Source: Chroococcidiopsis thermalis PCC 7203 (GTDB taxonomy: Bacteria > Cyanobacteriota > Cyanobacteriia > Cyanobacteriales > Chroococcidiopsidaceae). From it: DNA of 64,000 bases. This document shows, one piece after another, positions 43,285-53,251 of this stretch. Within the stretch, counting starts at the first letter, position 1; every line of letters starts with the position of its first letter. Position numbers and translations under genes: made by a program. The notes under the pieces were generated by a model that was not told the origin of the DNA, searched no databases, and worked only from the letters and a program-made list of their open reading frames with translations. The stretch is taken from assembly GCF_000317125.1 (NCBI RefSeq), contig NC_019695.1, positions 4,390,336 through 4,454,335 of the forward strand, given 5' to 3'.

Positions 43285-46200
43285 ATGGTGCTTATTTTTA
43301 ACCACTTCGATCCTCGGCTTAACCAATGGATACATACCGATGGCAATCGACAGAATCCTAACTCAATTTTAAAGGAGGAATTGGATAACACACTGCTAGA
43401 GTTTTTCTTGCCCGATCGACAGTTTTCCTTTGGACAGATGGATGAATATAGTACGCCAGAGGACTTGAAAAATCATCCAAGTGGTCAGGTGTTACTGTTC
43501 TCCTCCAAGTCAAGGCTACTGTATGGTTCGCCAGAGTGCCTAGAAACGGTAGAAAAACTTTGTCCCGATCGCAAAGACAGAGGTGCTTACGGTTCGATCT
43601 TTTTAGGTAGTTGCAAAAACGCGATCGATGAAAAACTCAATATCCTAGTTGTAGATGATGCCACGGGTGCGAACGGAGGAATATTACCTGATGCTGTAGC
43701 CTACCGCTTGGTCGGTGACTGCTACGGTCAGATTTCGCCTCAACTATATGACAAACTAACTCGAAGGCAGCCAGAGGAGAAATACAGCGTTATACAACAC
43801 CGTTTTGGCTGGCGAGAGGGTGATGGAGAAGATACCAAGTATAGGTTTGGTAAAGGAACGCTGCGACCGTATAGCTTGGATCGGATTAAATATGCAAGCT
43901 CCAGCAATAAACCAAAAATTGATCTAATCCTTCCCCTTTCTAGTTTTAAGGGGACTGACAAAGATAATCCCAACGCTCCGATCAAACCACAAATTCAGCC
44001 AGGGCTATACAGCCAGAGAATTTGGTTGGGTGAAAAATCTCAGTCCCAACAAGGTAAGACTGCTATTTCTCAACTTCTCGCGTCTTTTCCCCAAGGGATG
44101 AAGGACATAGTTGAAGAATTGGAAGCGCAGGCGATAAGACTTGCTCAAATTCAGGACGATCCCAGAAAAGTTGCCCAACTCTACTGCGAGCAATACGAGA
44201 AACGCAAGACAATTGCAGATGAGAGGCGATCGCTGACAAATCTAGCCGAGACAACATCAGAGTTAGAAGAAAATGGTAATTTAGACGACTATGACTCCCA
44301 GACCGAAAAAAATGACTTGTTTACGTACAGGCTGATTAAAGCCGATCTGCAAGGTCACTGCCAACTCCTAGAAACAGAAAAAGTCAAACACCAGTTGAGT
44401 CGATTTGTCCAACAACAGTGGCGCGACATTGCCATCGGTCGTACGCTTAGCTTTGACCGAGGAACGATTATTCCCTCCAAGGAACTCAAAAATGGCGAAA
44501 TCTGCGTCCCTTGGTTTGATGAAGGTGAAAAAGTCTTGAACTTTCGTTCGCCATTCCTCAACTCCAATGGCTTGTGCGTATCGATTAACAAACACGTCCA
44601 AGACTACATCGGACCAGACGGCAGACCGCTAGAAGGCATCATCGTAGTCAACGATGAAGACCATCAGCGGATTCAAGCGCGAATTGCCGCACTTAAAGCA
44701 CGAGGAATTGAAACTCAGGAAGTAGACCCAATCGAAACCGAATCAGAACGCCAAGGGCGCGACTTCGATGGCGATTGCATTGGCGTAGAGTTAGCAAGTC
44801 TATACCCTAACCTGACGGCAGAAGCCGAAGCAAGAAACCTTCCCCAAAACGCCTACGCACCTACTCTCAAGCTGAAGAAACAATCATTCTATAGAGCAGA
44901 TGGCACTCAACCACTCTTTGAAGAAATTGCCATTTTTATGTCCGATAGCATTAGCGTTGGTGTCATCAACAATCAAGTCACCGCACTGGAAGCCCTGGAG
45001 TCGGAAATTGAGATTTTAAAAACTTACGGTGACTCCCAACAACAATCGGAGTATTTAGATACTGTAGCAAACCATTATCAGAAATTATTCGAGCGAGAAA
45101 GTGATGCAAAAAATCTCAAATTGATTCGGGAAGAATATAGAGCGAGGATGAAGGCAATCGTTGACTTAGCATCAGCCCAAAATAGAACGCCTGCGGTAGT
45201 AGAGCAAGCAATGTCAATCAATCGCAGCATCTACCGCAGCATGATTGAATCAGGATGCTTTCAAAACCAAATAGCTGTCGATACGTTCAAGAGCGCCCGC
45301 GCCCCTGACATGGAATTAATTCAAGAGAATAAAAGATATTTGTACCGAGATGTCAGCTATATCAAGGATAAAAAACTACCATTTGCTTACTTAAATGAAG
45401 CGATCGCGCCTGGAGGTTATTCGCCAGTAGAGTTACTTATTGCTCAAACCAATAAGTATTTTCAACACTCTCAATTAGAGTCTCGTCCCATCGTCCAATT
45501 TCAGGAGCTGTTTAAAGACGTAGAATTTACACCTCAACAAAAGTTCGCCGCTCTCCTTGCCAAACACGAGTTCGATCGGAAATTTAACGAAGTGACCCGA
45601 CTGGAGCAGCGTCGCCAAACCGAGCAAGGACCGTATGCGATCGTACAGACCAAGAGTGGAGCGCAAATTGAAATTACTAACTTAACTCGCTACGGACACC
45701 CTGGTATTTGGAATGCTCAAACTTTAAATCTGAAACTGAAAGAAATTCCAGAACAACAGTGCACCCCACTGCGATCGCACGGGCTTCTGGCAGTAGCACA
45801 AATTAGTGCTGAAATGGAAAACGGACAACCGAAGTATCGCCCTTTGGGTACAATCAGCCAGCAGTCTATTCAAGACTACAAACTGAGGGCTGGTATGACA
45901 TCAATTGGAGCAATTCTAGTTGAAATCAAACCCCAACTCAAGCCTAGCCAAATCAAATTGCTATTCGGGCAGGCTAACGCGATCGCCGAAAACTTCCGTG
46001 CTGCTATTCCCGAATCGGAGCGCCTATCAGCCGCTGCTGCTTGGAGTGTATCTGCTACTCGCGAAGAAGAACTAGAGAAAAAATCTAAAATCTCCCAATC
46101 CAATCGAGAGATGGCTTCAGATAATCCTGATAACTATGAAGCACAACAGCAGGAAGATACCCGAAAAAAAGTGTCAAATTTTGTCTTTGCTGCCTTTGGC

Positions 46201-48033
46201 GAGGAAATTTTATCGAGATTGAACCAGTTGCAGTTTGCCAATCTAAAAATCACGGGGATCGCAAAAGAAGGCGAGATCTTTCAACAGAAACTATGTAACT
46301 TGGAGGAAAAACATGAAATTGAGATCGGACAGAGCGATCGCTCAGCAGAAAACGAACGGCATAACACGATAGCTGTCTTTGTGAAAGACAATGATGGCGA
46401 GTACAGAGAATACGGCATTTTGGAACAAAGAACTGGTAGATTGCCTATCGGTACTAAAGCACGAGCATCCATACTACCTGGAAAAACCTACACGGCTAAA
46501 GCAACACTGGTCCAGGTGGGCAAACCCGCTATAGATTTCACCATTCGAGAAATTAGTAAGTTCTCCCATGCCGATAAAGTATTTAACAACGAATCAGTTA
46601 TTCTATCAGTCTGTCAAGTACCAATCCCTAACGAAACGGTAAAAATCAAACTAGGCAAATGCACTTTGGGAGAATTAGATGCTGATTCTATTCATGCTTT
46701 GAAACCAGCTAACTATCTCAATAATGGTAGTTTCTTAAAGCTTAAACTTAGAACTATCGAGGATAGCAGGCATGAAGGAGCATTCGTTATTGGAGAATCG
46801 CCTAATGGGAATTTGTTGAGAATTAACAAGATTAATTATTACGACTTTAAAGGAGAAGAATTTCAAGATGGAGATTACAGCATCGGACAAATTGAAATGA
46901 CTCCAGCTAAAGTGAGAAATGTTGTATTTTTGGAGGGAAAACCGCTAGGAGTTCTGTTTTACAAGCAAGACAAAGAAGCCTTAAAACAGTTAGGTATTCT
47001 CCAAGTAGGACGGCAGGTGGCGATGAGATGCCTTCTTCAGAGCAATTTCAGCCATGCTTTTGTCAGAGTTGACCCCGCTACAGTCCAATACCCCGAAGTC
47101 TGGACGAAGCAGAAGGGAGCGATCGCCTTTGCAGCAGCCCCAGATGCAATGATAGAAAAGAGCGAGCTTTTTCTGTCGAAAATCAAAGAACGTCCTACTA
47201 TCCTATTTGCTAACCCAGAAGACAAAGTGCTAGGACTGGTGGGACTGGCAGTTGACGATCGCAAAGTGGAAGTAGTAGATAATTGGTTGCGATCGCGCTC
47301 GATTGAATTTAGCCCAGTCTTCTCTCAAGAAGCTCCCATAGAAACCAAGAAAGGACTTGCCGTCCGCTACCTAGCCGCTAGTAGCATCAAGCCTCAAGAC
47401 ATGGAAGCACTCAAGGCTAAGGTAGGTACACCTCTAGATGCTGCAAACTACAGCACTCGCTTGGGTTCTCTACCCAATAGACCGCAACCATTTGCCGAAA
47501 AGCCGATAAAACTTGTCAAACCCCAGACTCTCGACAGTAATGCAGCACCAGCTCAGGCAGCAGGTGTAACCCCAGCACCCAGAGATCGAAGCCATCAGGA
47601 GCAATCCAACCAAGAGGCGACAACTATTCCCAATAGCTCTGCAAAACCTGCTTTGAACGGTAGATACTCTACCCTTCACCAAATGTCAAATGAGGAGCGA
47701 CAAGTATCGCAATTTATCGAACAACAACGCTGGCAATGCAAGCAACTGTACGAACAATTATCGCGGCAAGTGCGCCAGTATCCTGGTTTTAATGATGCTT
47801 CAAATTGGGAAGTGGATGTAGGAGTTGCACTATTAGTACTGAAAGAATCTTCTGATGCTAACGAAGTCGGACGAGTTTTGTCCCAATGCGATCGCCTGCA
47901 AGAGTGGAAAGCTACATTGCCCCAAGAGGAGTACAAGACCAAAGGGAAGAGTTACATCGAGCAAGTTTATACTCAAGCTCATAGCATACTGGAAACCCAA
48001 CAAGAGCATAAGCAGGGACTAGAAATTGAGTAG
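43285..48033 (+). CDS. Two-barrel RNA polymerase-like protein (DFDGD)
   Basis: A 1582-residue protein without a recognised name. Two regions look like the catalytic barrels of RNA polymerases. Residues 143-152 read VGDCYGQISP, followed by VIQHRFGW and FGKGTLRP with Lys190. Eukaryotic RdRPs have DGxGxIS, then QxR...KG, in the same order. About 300 residues later comes RQGRDFDGDCIGVE, where Asp493, Asp495 and Asp497 match the metal-binding DxDGD/DFDGD triad of two-barrel RNA polymerases (cellular beta', RdRP, YonO). Before it stand GEICVPWF and NFRSPFLNSNGLCV, similar to the segment preceding the triad in those enzymes. From about 950 to the end is probably accessory, ending in a Gln-rich helical tail. 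The gene is single-copy here, intact, divergent from a small hypothetical gene. Function: nucleic-acid polymerase by inference only. Confidence 0.7.
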   Translation: MVLIFNHFDPRLNQWIHTDGNRQNPNSILKEELDNTLLEFFLPDRQFSFGQMDEYSTPEDLKNHPSGQVLLFSSKSRLLYGSPECLETVEKLCPDRKDRGAYGSIFLGSCKNAIDEKLNILVVDDATGANGGILPDAVAYRLVGDCYGQISPQLYDKLTRRQPEEKYSVIQHRFGWREGDGEDTKYRFGKGTLRPYSLDRIKYASSSNKPKIDLILPLSSFKGTDKDNPNAPIKPQIQPGLYSQRIWLGEKSQSQQGKTAISQLLASFPQGMKDIVEELEAQAIRLAQIQDDPRKVAQLYCEQYEKRKTIADERRSLTNLAETTSELEENGNLDDYDSQTEKNDLFTYRLIKADLQGHCQLLETEKVKHQLSRFVQQQWRDIAIGRTLSFDRGTIIPSKELKNGEICVPWFDEGEKVLNFRSPFLNSNGLCVSINKHVQDYIGPDGRPLEGIIVVNDEDHQRIQARIAALKARGIETQEVDPIETESERQGRDFDGDCIGVELASLYPNLTAEAEARNLPQNAYAPTLKLKKQSFYRADGTQPLFEEIAIFMSDSISVGVINNQVTALEALESEIEILKTYGDSQQQSEYLDTVANHYQKLFERESDAKNLKLIREEYRARMKAIVDLASAQNRTPAVVEQAMSINRSIYRSMIESGCFQNQIAVDTFKSARAPDMELIQENKRYLYRDVSYIKDKKLPFAYLNEAIAPGGYSPVELLIAQTNKYFQHSQLESRPIVQFQELFKDVEFTPQQKFAALLAKHEFDRKFNEVTRLEQRRQTEQGPYAIVQTKSGAQIEITNLTRYGHPGIWNAQTLNLKLKEIPEQQCTPLRSHGLLAVAQISAEMENGQPKYRPLGTISQQSIQDYKLRAGMTSIGAILVEIKPQLKPSQIKLLFGQANAIAENFRAAIPESERLSAAAAWSVSATREEELEKKSKISQSNREMASDNPDNYEAQQQEDTRKKVSNFVFAAFGEEILSRLNQLQFANLKITGIAKEGEIFQQKLCNLEEKHEIEIGQSDRSAENERHNTIAVFVKDNDGEYREYGILEQRTGRLPIGTKARASILPGKTYTAKATLVQVGKPAIDFTIREISKFSHADKVFNNESVILSVCQVPIPNETVKIKLGKCTLGELDADSIHALKPANYLNNGSFLKLKLRTIEDSRHEGAFVIGESPNGNLLRINKINYYDFKGEEFQDGDYSIGQIEMTPAKVRNVVFLEGKPLGVLFYKQDKEALKQLGILQVGRQVAMRCLLQSNFSHAFVRVDPATVQYPEVWTKQKGAIAFAAAPDAMIEKSELFLSKIKERPTILFANPEDKVLGLVGLAVDDRKVEVVDNWLRSRSIEFSPVFSQEAPIETKKGLAVRYLAASSIKPQDMEALKAKVGTPLDAANYSTRLGSLPNRPQPFAEKPIKLVKPQTLDSNAAPAQAAGVTPAPRDRSHQEQSNQEATTIPNSSAKPALNGRYSTLHQMSNEERQVSQFIEQQRWQCKQLYEQLSRQVRQYPGFNDASNWEVDVGVALLVLKESSDANEVGRVLSQCDRLQEWKATLPQEEYKTKGKSYIEQVYTQAHSILETQQEHKQGLEIE

Positions 48034-48522
48034 AAGCATGGCTGCGATTGCGCTTTACTAACTATCCTTGGCTGAGGAGCTGGGAGGCAAATTTAATTTG
48101 CCTTCTCAATATTTGAATGGATGTAGGTTTTCTTGCTGAGAGTTAATCCTGTCTAGTTCGGTCTTTTACCAACTAGGAACAAAGCGATCGCCAAGCGAAT
48201 TTTATGCATTTATAACATCAAATCGTAGAATTAGGATGCGTCTGCTTTTGCCAAATCAAACGAAGTAAAAAAATATACACAAAAGCGTCCTGTTTAAAGA
48301 TTTAACTGCGGCATTTACAGAGAACTTATATAAGTATATTTGATTTTAAATAGAAAATCCGTAGAATTAACGAAATCATTCACCTATTTAATAAGTTATT
48401 ACTGAAAAGGTAAAACTTAATAACAAAATAGCTTTAGTTAAAGCTATTTTTGCGCTAACTATTTTACATTTAGTAGTTAATCTATATTTTTCAGGTAAAT
48501 ATACTAACAATTTCATAGAAAA
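48034..48522. other. AT-rich intergenic region upstream of the GTPase operon
   Basis: A 489-bp stretch with no convincing gene. It becomes very AT-rich from about 48260 on. It should hold the promoter of the 48.5-63.8 kb unit and the end of the polymerase-like gene. The hairpin at 48425-48451 is described separately. Confidence 0.6.
48425..48451. terminator. AT-rich perfect hairpin before the GTPase operon
   Basis: AAAATAGCTTT (48425-48435) pairs exactly with AAAGCTATTTT (48440-48450), loop AGTT, with a terminal T-run. It can act as a terminator for the polymerase-like transcript or as a leader attenuator; being almost symmetrical it may work in either direction. Confidence 0.5.
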
Positions 48523-49326
48523 TTGACGACTATTGCAATCGAGCGCAGAAGTTATCTAAAAATAAGGCGGCTTGAAGTGGGAGTAGTTTATATAGGCGAT
48601 CGCGCCGTTGGCAAAACGCATTTAGCTATGGAATTAGCTAATCCTCACAATGACTATGTTAAAGTTTCTAGTCCTGACTATGAAAATCTCAAAAGGCTAT
48701 TGTTTGATGAAGATCTGGGTAGAACTAAAGCTACAGATGCTCAAAATCCAGTCGATGAACGCTACCTAGAGATCCAAATTCGTCTTCCTACTGGTTTGAA
48801 AAAAGTAGCAGTAGATTGGGTAGATACTCCTGGCGAAATCTGGCGTAAGACTTGGCAAACAGATCGTCCAGATCAGTGGAATAATTTTCTAGAAGCAGCT
48901 AGTAAAAGTGAAGGCATTTTACTCATACTCTCACCGTATCGAGAGATGTTAAAATCCAGCGTTAATTCAGAAGAGTTTATGACACAACAGCAATGGTGTA
49001 ATAGGTTCGATCGCTGGGTAGAGTTCTTTCGTCGAGATTGTCCTAAAGTAAAGCACTTAACTCTTTGCTTAAATAAAGCAGATCTCTTCTGCGACATCGC
49101 TCAAGAGGCTCGACAACTTGCATATCAGCCTCATGGTTCATCGATGAATTGGCAACAACGCCATAGTTATGTCTTTAATCGATATTTTAGAGCGGTTCAT
49201 CCACAGATTGAGCAAATCAATCGAAGTATTTCAGGTTTATCAGTTCGGTGCTTTATTACAAGTATTTATAATCGTTCTCTCTTAGAGTTGCCCTGGATAT
49301 ATCTAGGTAGCTTCTTAGCAAAATAG
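48523..49326 (+). CDS. P-loop GTPase-like protein 1
   Basis: A 267-residue small-GTPase-like protein. G1 GDRAVGKT (residues 25-32), G3 WVDTPGE and G4 CLNKAD (NKxD) are readable. The only start is TTG at 48523; an in-frame stop lies 15 bp upstream and there is no good ribosome site. Similar proteins are found with VWA/FHA/kinase clusters and act as nucleotide switches. First gene of the cluster; 16 bp separate it from the second GTPase-like gene. Confidence 0.75.
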   Translation: MTTIAIERRSYLKIRRLEVGVVYIGDRAVGKTHLAMELANPHNDYVKVSSPDYENLKRLLFDEDLGRTKATDAQNPVDERYLEIQIRLPTGLKKVAVDWVDTPGEIWRKTWQTDRPDQWNNFLEAASKSEGILLILSPYREMLKSSVNSEEFMTQQQWCNRFDRWVEFFRRDCPKVKHLTLCLNKADLFCDIAQEARQLAYQPHGSSMNWQQRHSYVFNRYFRAVHPQIEQINRSISGLSVRCFITSIYNRSLLELPWIYLGSFLAK

Positions 49327-49342
49327 TCAAGGAGTATGTGAA

Positions 49343-50170
49343 ATGGGTAACATTTGTGTTATTGGTCCTAGAAGCTCTGGAAAAACAACTTATCTAGCTG
49401 CTTTAGCATATTTTTCGGATCGCAAAAACGTAGGTACAAGCTCTAGCAGCTTTAACATCCAACCTCTAAATGAAGATGCAAAAGAACTAGCTGCTAAAGC
49501 TGAAAATATTATTTGTGAAGGAGCTTCATTAGCACCTACAGAGGTAGCAGGAGGCATAGATTCTCTACCATACTACTCTTTTAGACTTGAGAAGAAACAA
49601 CAATTTAAAAAATACGTTGAAATTAATTTAGCTGTCAGGGATTATCCTGGGGAGATTTTTGAAGAATTAGAATCAGGAACGTCTAATTCCTTGCATGAGG
49701 AATTCATGAATGAATGCTTAATGAAGGATGTGACTGGATGCTTGATTTTATTAACCGAATGGCAAAAAGGAACTGATAAGTTTTACAAGCGAGTGCTAGA
49801 ACGATTTATCAAATTAATGGACGATCGCGATCGCATTGCTGACTTACGGATTGCTGTAGCTATGAGTAAGTGCGAACGGGGCGAACTCTGGCCCTGTCGT
49901 CTAGAACCAGAAATGGATCTGTTTGACGTTCATCTGCCGAAAACAAAAACAACTTTACAAACAAAAATTCCAGAGAAGAATTTACAGTTTTATGCAATCT
50001 CAACCTTTGGAGTTTTGAAACGCAACGATCCGCGACCGAATCGCATAGATGAAATTGGCACTAACGGTAGACATTCTGTTTTGCGGAATGCATCTGCATG
50101 GCGACCTTACAACACGATCGCCCCTCTTTGTTGGCTGAGTAATGGAAAAAGGATGAAAGCTGATGCTTGA
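49343..50170 (+). CDS. P-loop GTPase-like protein 2 (DO-GTPase type)
   Basis: A 275-residue protein with G1 GPRSSGKTTYLAAL, G3 RDYPGE and a G4-like MSKCE (where NKxD is expected). It ends with a Trp/Arg-rich tail (NASAWRPYNTIAPLCW) that is also found in the next gene. Its style matches the paired 'double' GTPases described in bacterial conflict systems associated with GAP1-type proteins. Ribosome site AAGGAG precedes the ATG. Eight bases overlap the next gene. Confidence 0.75.
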   Translation: MGNICVIGPRSSGKTTYLAALAYFSDRKNVGTSSSSFNIQPLNEDAKELAAKAENIICEGASLAPTEVAGGIDSLPYYSFRLEKKQQFKKYVEINLAVRDYPGEIFEELESGTSNSLHEEFMNECLMKDVTGCLILLTEWQKGTDKFYKRVLERFIKLMDDRDRIADLRIAVAMSKCERGELWPCRLEPEMDLFDVHLPKTKTTLQTKIPEKNLQFYAISTFGVLKRNDPRPNRIDEIGTNGRHSVLRNASAWRPYNTIAPLCWLSNGKRMKADA

Positions 50171-51080
50171 TTGGTTAACGAAACGCAAGACAACACAGGG
50201 AACATCTGAAGCCATTCAAAGTAATGGGGTGCTCCGAGTAATTGGCGATCGCGCTTCTGGCAAAACGACTTATATGGCATCTCTGGCGCGGTGGCCCAAT
50301 GCCGAACCCTCTAGCCCCGTGCAAAACGTGACCCCTGTTAATGAAGAAGGAGAGGAACTAATTGCTAAGGCGCAAAACATTCTAGAACAGGGATTGGAGT
50401 TAGAACCAACTGACTTGAATGCCAGTGCAATAGATGTTAAAGATTATACTCTCAGCATTGCTTTAAAAGGACAGTTTTCTTGGAAAAATCCAAAGGCTAG
50501 CGCCCCTTCGCAGTTAGTCACGCTGAACATTAGCTGTAAAGATTACGCAGGGGAGTTTTTTACCGATCTGCTCTATCAAGCTGGTGACTCGCGGTTACAG
50601 GACTACCTTGAGGATTGTTTGCAAGCGACGGGAATTATGTTTTTAATCGATGGTACGACCCATCGTAAAGATTCTGAGTATGCCAACGGTCTTGACAAGT
50701 TCCTAACGGCTCTCGATCGCACTGATATTGGTGCAGAAAAGCGCCGCGTTGGTTTGGTAATGACCAAGTGCGAACAACCGGAATTATGGATCAAGCGCCA
50801 CCAGCCGCGAGAACTTGCAGCAGCAAGATTTCCCCAAGTGAATCGCAGGCTGCAATCTTGGCAGCAAATGGGTGCAGGTAGTGTAGAGTTCTTTACTACT
50901 TCAGCTTTTGGGATGCTGGGGACTCGCTATCCCGAACCCAACTCAAAGCGGATCAATCGCGATCGCAATGGTACAACTTCTGTACTTAAAGATCCCAAGC
51001 GTTGGCGACCGTTCGGCTTGGTAGCTCCGATTTACTGGCTTTGCACGGGCGATCGGCATAAGGAATTAGATAAGGATTGA
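50163..51080 (+). CDS. P-loop GTPase-like protein 3 (paralogue of protein 2)
   Basis: A 305-residue paralogue of the preceding protein: G1 GDRASGKTTYMASL, G3 KDYAGE, G4-like MTKCE, and the shared ends (SAFGMLGTRYPEPN, KRWRPFGLVAPIYWL). The 8-bp overlap with gene 2 implies coupled expression and perhaps a heterodimer. Next gene begins four bases after its stop. Confidence 0.75.
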   Translation: MLDWLTKRKTTQGTSEAIQSNGVLRVIGDRASGKTTYMASLARWPNAEPSSPVQNVTPVNEEGEELIAKAQNILEQGLELEPTDLNASAIDVKDYTLSIALKGQFSWKNPKASAPSQLVTLNISCKDYAGEFFTDLLYQAGDSRLQDYLEDCLQATGIMFLIDGTTHRKDSEYANGLDKFLTALDRTDIGAEKRRVGLVMTKCEQPELWIKRHQPRELAAARFPQVNRRLQSWQQMGAGSVEFFTTSAFGMLGTRYPEPNSKRINRDRNGTTSVLKDPKRWRPFGLVAPIYWLCTGDRHKELDKD

Positions 51081-51084
51081 CCAG

Positions 51085-53220
51085 ATGATGACTACACAGA
51101 CAGAAATTCAGATTCATGAATTCAGCACTGGCATCCGCGCTGAGAGAACTGCTGACGGTGGTTGGGTGTCGCTGGGCTTCACTGGGCAGTACATGAATGC
51201 AACTATCGATCCCATTCCTCATGCTGTCCAGCGTTCAATTGCTAACAAAGAATTTGCAGTAGCGGAGGGTGCCACTAGCGATGAACCAGCGATTATTGGT
51301 CGTGTGGTGTCAGGGAGTGAAGAGTCTGATTGGTCAGTCATTGCCATAGTGACACGCGGACGAGATGAAAAGGGGCGGAGTGCCTCTTTCTACCGTTACT
51401 TTCTTTATGAGGGAGACAAGAGAGTTAACAACCTCTGGAAAATACTGGGCTGGATTGAAAATTATCAGCAATTGCATAACGGGGAAATGCCTGTTTTTAA
51501 CCCGTTTGATACTAAAGAGATAGAGCAACCTAATTTATGCCCTAGTTTTACTCCGCCTCAGATCGATCTACCACCTGAAACTGAAAATTTACTCATCGAT
51601 TTCTCCACACCGATTCTGATTCCGCCAGATTCAGAATATACATTACAGGTCGTAAGTAGGCTGGCTAATAAAAAAGTCATAAATGACGGTAATAATCAAT
51701 TAGTCTCGTGGGCGTATAATGTTGAAGCATTGGAGCAACCAGGGCGATTTCTCATCGTTCGAGCTGCTAGCGATCGCGCCTACGAACTGTTGCAGAAAGC
51801 CAAACTTAGCATTTCTCAAGTCACTACGCTAGACGTAGACGAACAAGCAATCAAGTCTGCAATTAAGGGATTGATCAATAGTTCCAAGGTGAAGCTTGAA
51901 TACGTGCAGGCGATCGCAGAACCTTTAGGAAACATCGAAATTCCTGAAAGCTATTGGAAAGAAATTTTTGACGGTCAAGGTGCTAATAATGCACTCAAGC
52001 AAGGAATTTATAGTCCTCAAATGGTGCGGCTATTAACGCTGAGGGCTATTGTCATTCCAGAAACGTTAGTCGATTATCTTGCTTGGCTAGAGAAAGGGAG
52101 TAAACAGAATGAGAACTCTACAATATCTGCTGAGTTTCAATCTCAAATCAGAAATTCTTTAAGTCAAATTTCTGCCACAGCACCAAACCTTGAAGTCAAG
52201 ATTATTGAAGGAATCAGGATTTTACTTCCCCAGCTTCTCACTCAAAAAGTTTCAGTAGACATCGTATACCAGTTGTTTACAACTACAAACGGACTTTGGG
52301 CTAAGTTTCATTATCAAGTCATTCAAGACATCGAGCATGATTTGCAGTTGATGAGCAAATTTGCTAGAAGCTCTCAAGATTTAGATTTTAAACTAACAGA
52401 ACAATCTTGGCAGAAGATCTGGGAAGAACTCAAAAAATACTGGCAAATACGTTCTTGCGTGCCACAGGAGAAATATCAGGCATTTGCTAAGCTTTTTGAG
52501 CAGTTAGGCTATTCCAAATTATCAGTAATTTTCTATCACATAGGATTGGGCAAAGTTCCCAAAAATATTTTTTTTCAGGTTCGTCCCAATGGTTGGCAGT
52601 GTAACCTTTATGGTATTGGCGTTGAAAGAGAAATAACTATTCCAGAATTTTTGTGGCTTGTAATATTAAAAATCGGGAGTATAGAAGTGCGCGTTCCATT
52701 TGTAATTATATTGACAATACTTAGTCTTGTACTTGGCTTAGCAGGTGGTAAGTTTTTACTTGCAGGTTCGTCAACCACTCAGCCCACAGAGGCTGTAACA
52801 CCTAATAATCAAGGAAGCACAGCTTCTACACCTTCTAAAGACAAGCCATCCGAGACATCCGAAGAACAATCAATCCAAAACCCTAAAAAACAGAAGGCGG
52901 TAACACAATTTGAAACTACAAAAAGATCTATTAAAACATTCGTTGAAAAATTATCAAAAGATGATGATTTTCAACGCTTAATCAGAGAGGAAATTAAAAC
53001 TGTTTTTCAAAAATCAGATTTAAGCGACGAAATATTTAAAAATACATCTGGCGATAAAACTGAAGAGTTGAAATGGATAAATGCAATTTATTCTTATCAA
53101 AAAGCCAAATTCAATAATGACGAGGCTAAAGCTGACGGAATTATCAAAGACAATGGAGACACAATTCAAAAATTAAAACAAGACATAGTTAAAAAATTGA
53201 AGGAAGAAACTGAAAAATGA
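51085..53220 (+). CDS. GTPase-associated (GAP1-like) membrane-anchored protein
   Basis: A 711-residue protein. The N-terminal 110 residues (TADGGWVSLGFTGQY, SDWSVIAIVTRGRDEKGRSA) look like the GAP1-N domain of GTPase-associated conflict systems. A long helical middle part follows; then one hydrophobic helix near residue 540 (VPFVIILTILSLVLGLAGG); then a Thr/Ser-rich linker and a Lys-rich, helical tail (TKRSIKTFVEKLSKDDD). It starts four bases after the third GTPase gene, supporting a joint complex. The family name is by resemblance and order only. Confidence 0.6.
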   Translation: MMTTQTEIQIHEFSTGIRAERTADGGWVSLGFTGQYMNATIDPIPHAVQRSIANKEFAVAEGATSDEPAIIGRVVSGSEESDWSVIAIVTRGRDEKGRSASFYRYFLYEGDKRVNNLWKILGWIENYQQLHNGEMPVFNPFDTKEIEQPNLCPSFTPPQIDLPPETENLLIDFSTPILIPPDSEYTLQVVSRLANKKVINDGNNQLVSWAYNVEALEQPGRFLIVRAASDRAYELLQKAKLSISQVTTLDVDEQAIKSAIKGLINSSKVKLEYVQAIAEPLGNIEIPESYWKEIFDGQGANNALKQGIYSPQMVRLLTLRAIVIPETLVDYLAWLEKGSKQNENSTISAEFQSQIRNSLSQISATAPNLEVKIIEGIRILLPQLLTQKVSVDIVYQLFTTTNGLWAKFHYQVIQDIEHDLQLMSKFARSSQDLDFKLTEQSWQKIWEELKKYWQIRSCVPQEKYQAFAKLFEQLGYSKLSVIFYHIGLGKVPKNIFFQVRPNGWQCNLYGIGVEREITIPEFLWLVILKIGSIEVRVPFVIILTILSLVLGLAGGKFLLAGSSTTQPTEAVTPNNQGSTASTPSKDKPSETSEEQSIQNPKKQKAVTQFETTKRSIKTFVEKLSKDDDFQRLIREEIKTVFQKSDLSDEIFKNTSGDKTEELKWINAIYSYQKAKFNNDEAKADGIIKDNGDTIQKLKQDIVKKLKEETEK

Positions 53221-53251
53221 TATTTTATCAATTTTAATAGCTAAATTTATC

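Noticed and set aside
44755-44790. DFDGD as chance similarity only
   Set aside because: Not rejected as a candidate: the upstream DxxGxIS...KG pattern and the RSPF segment occur in the order expected for two-barrel polymerases, so chance alone is less likely.
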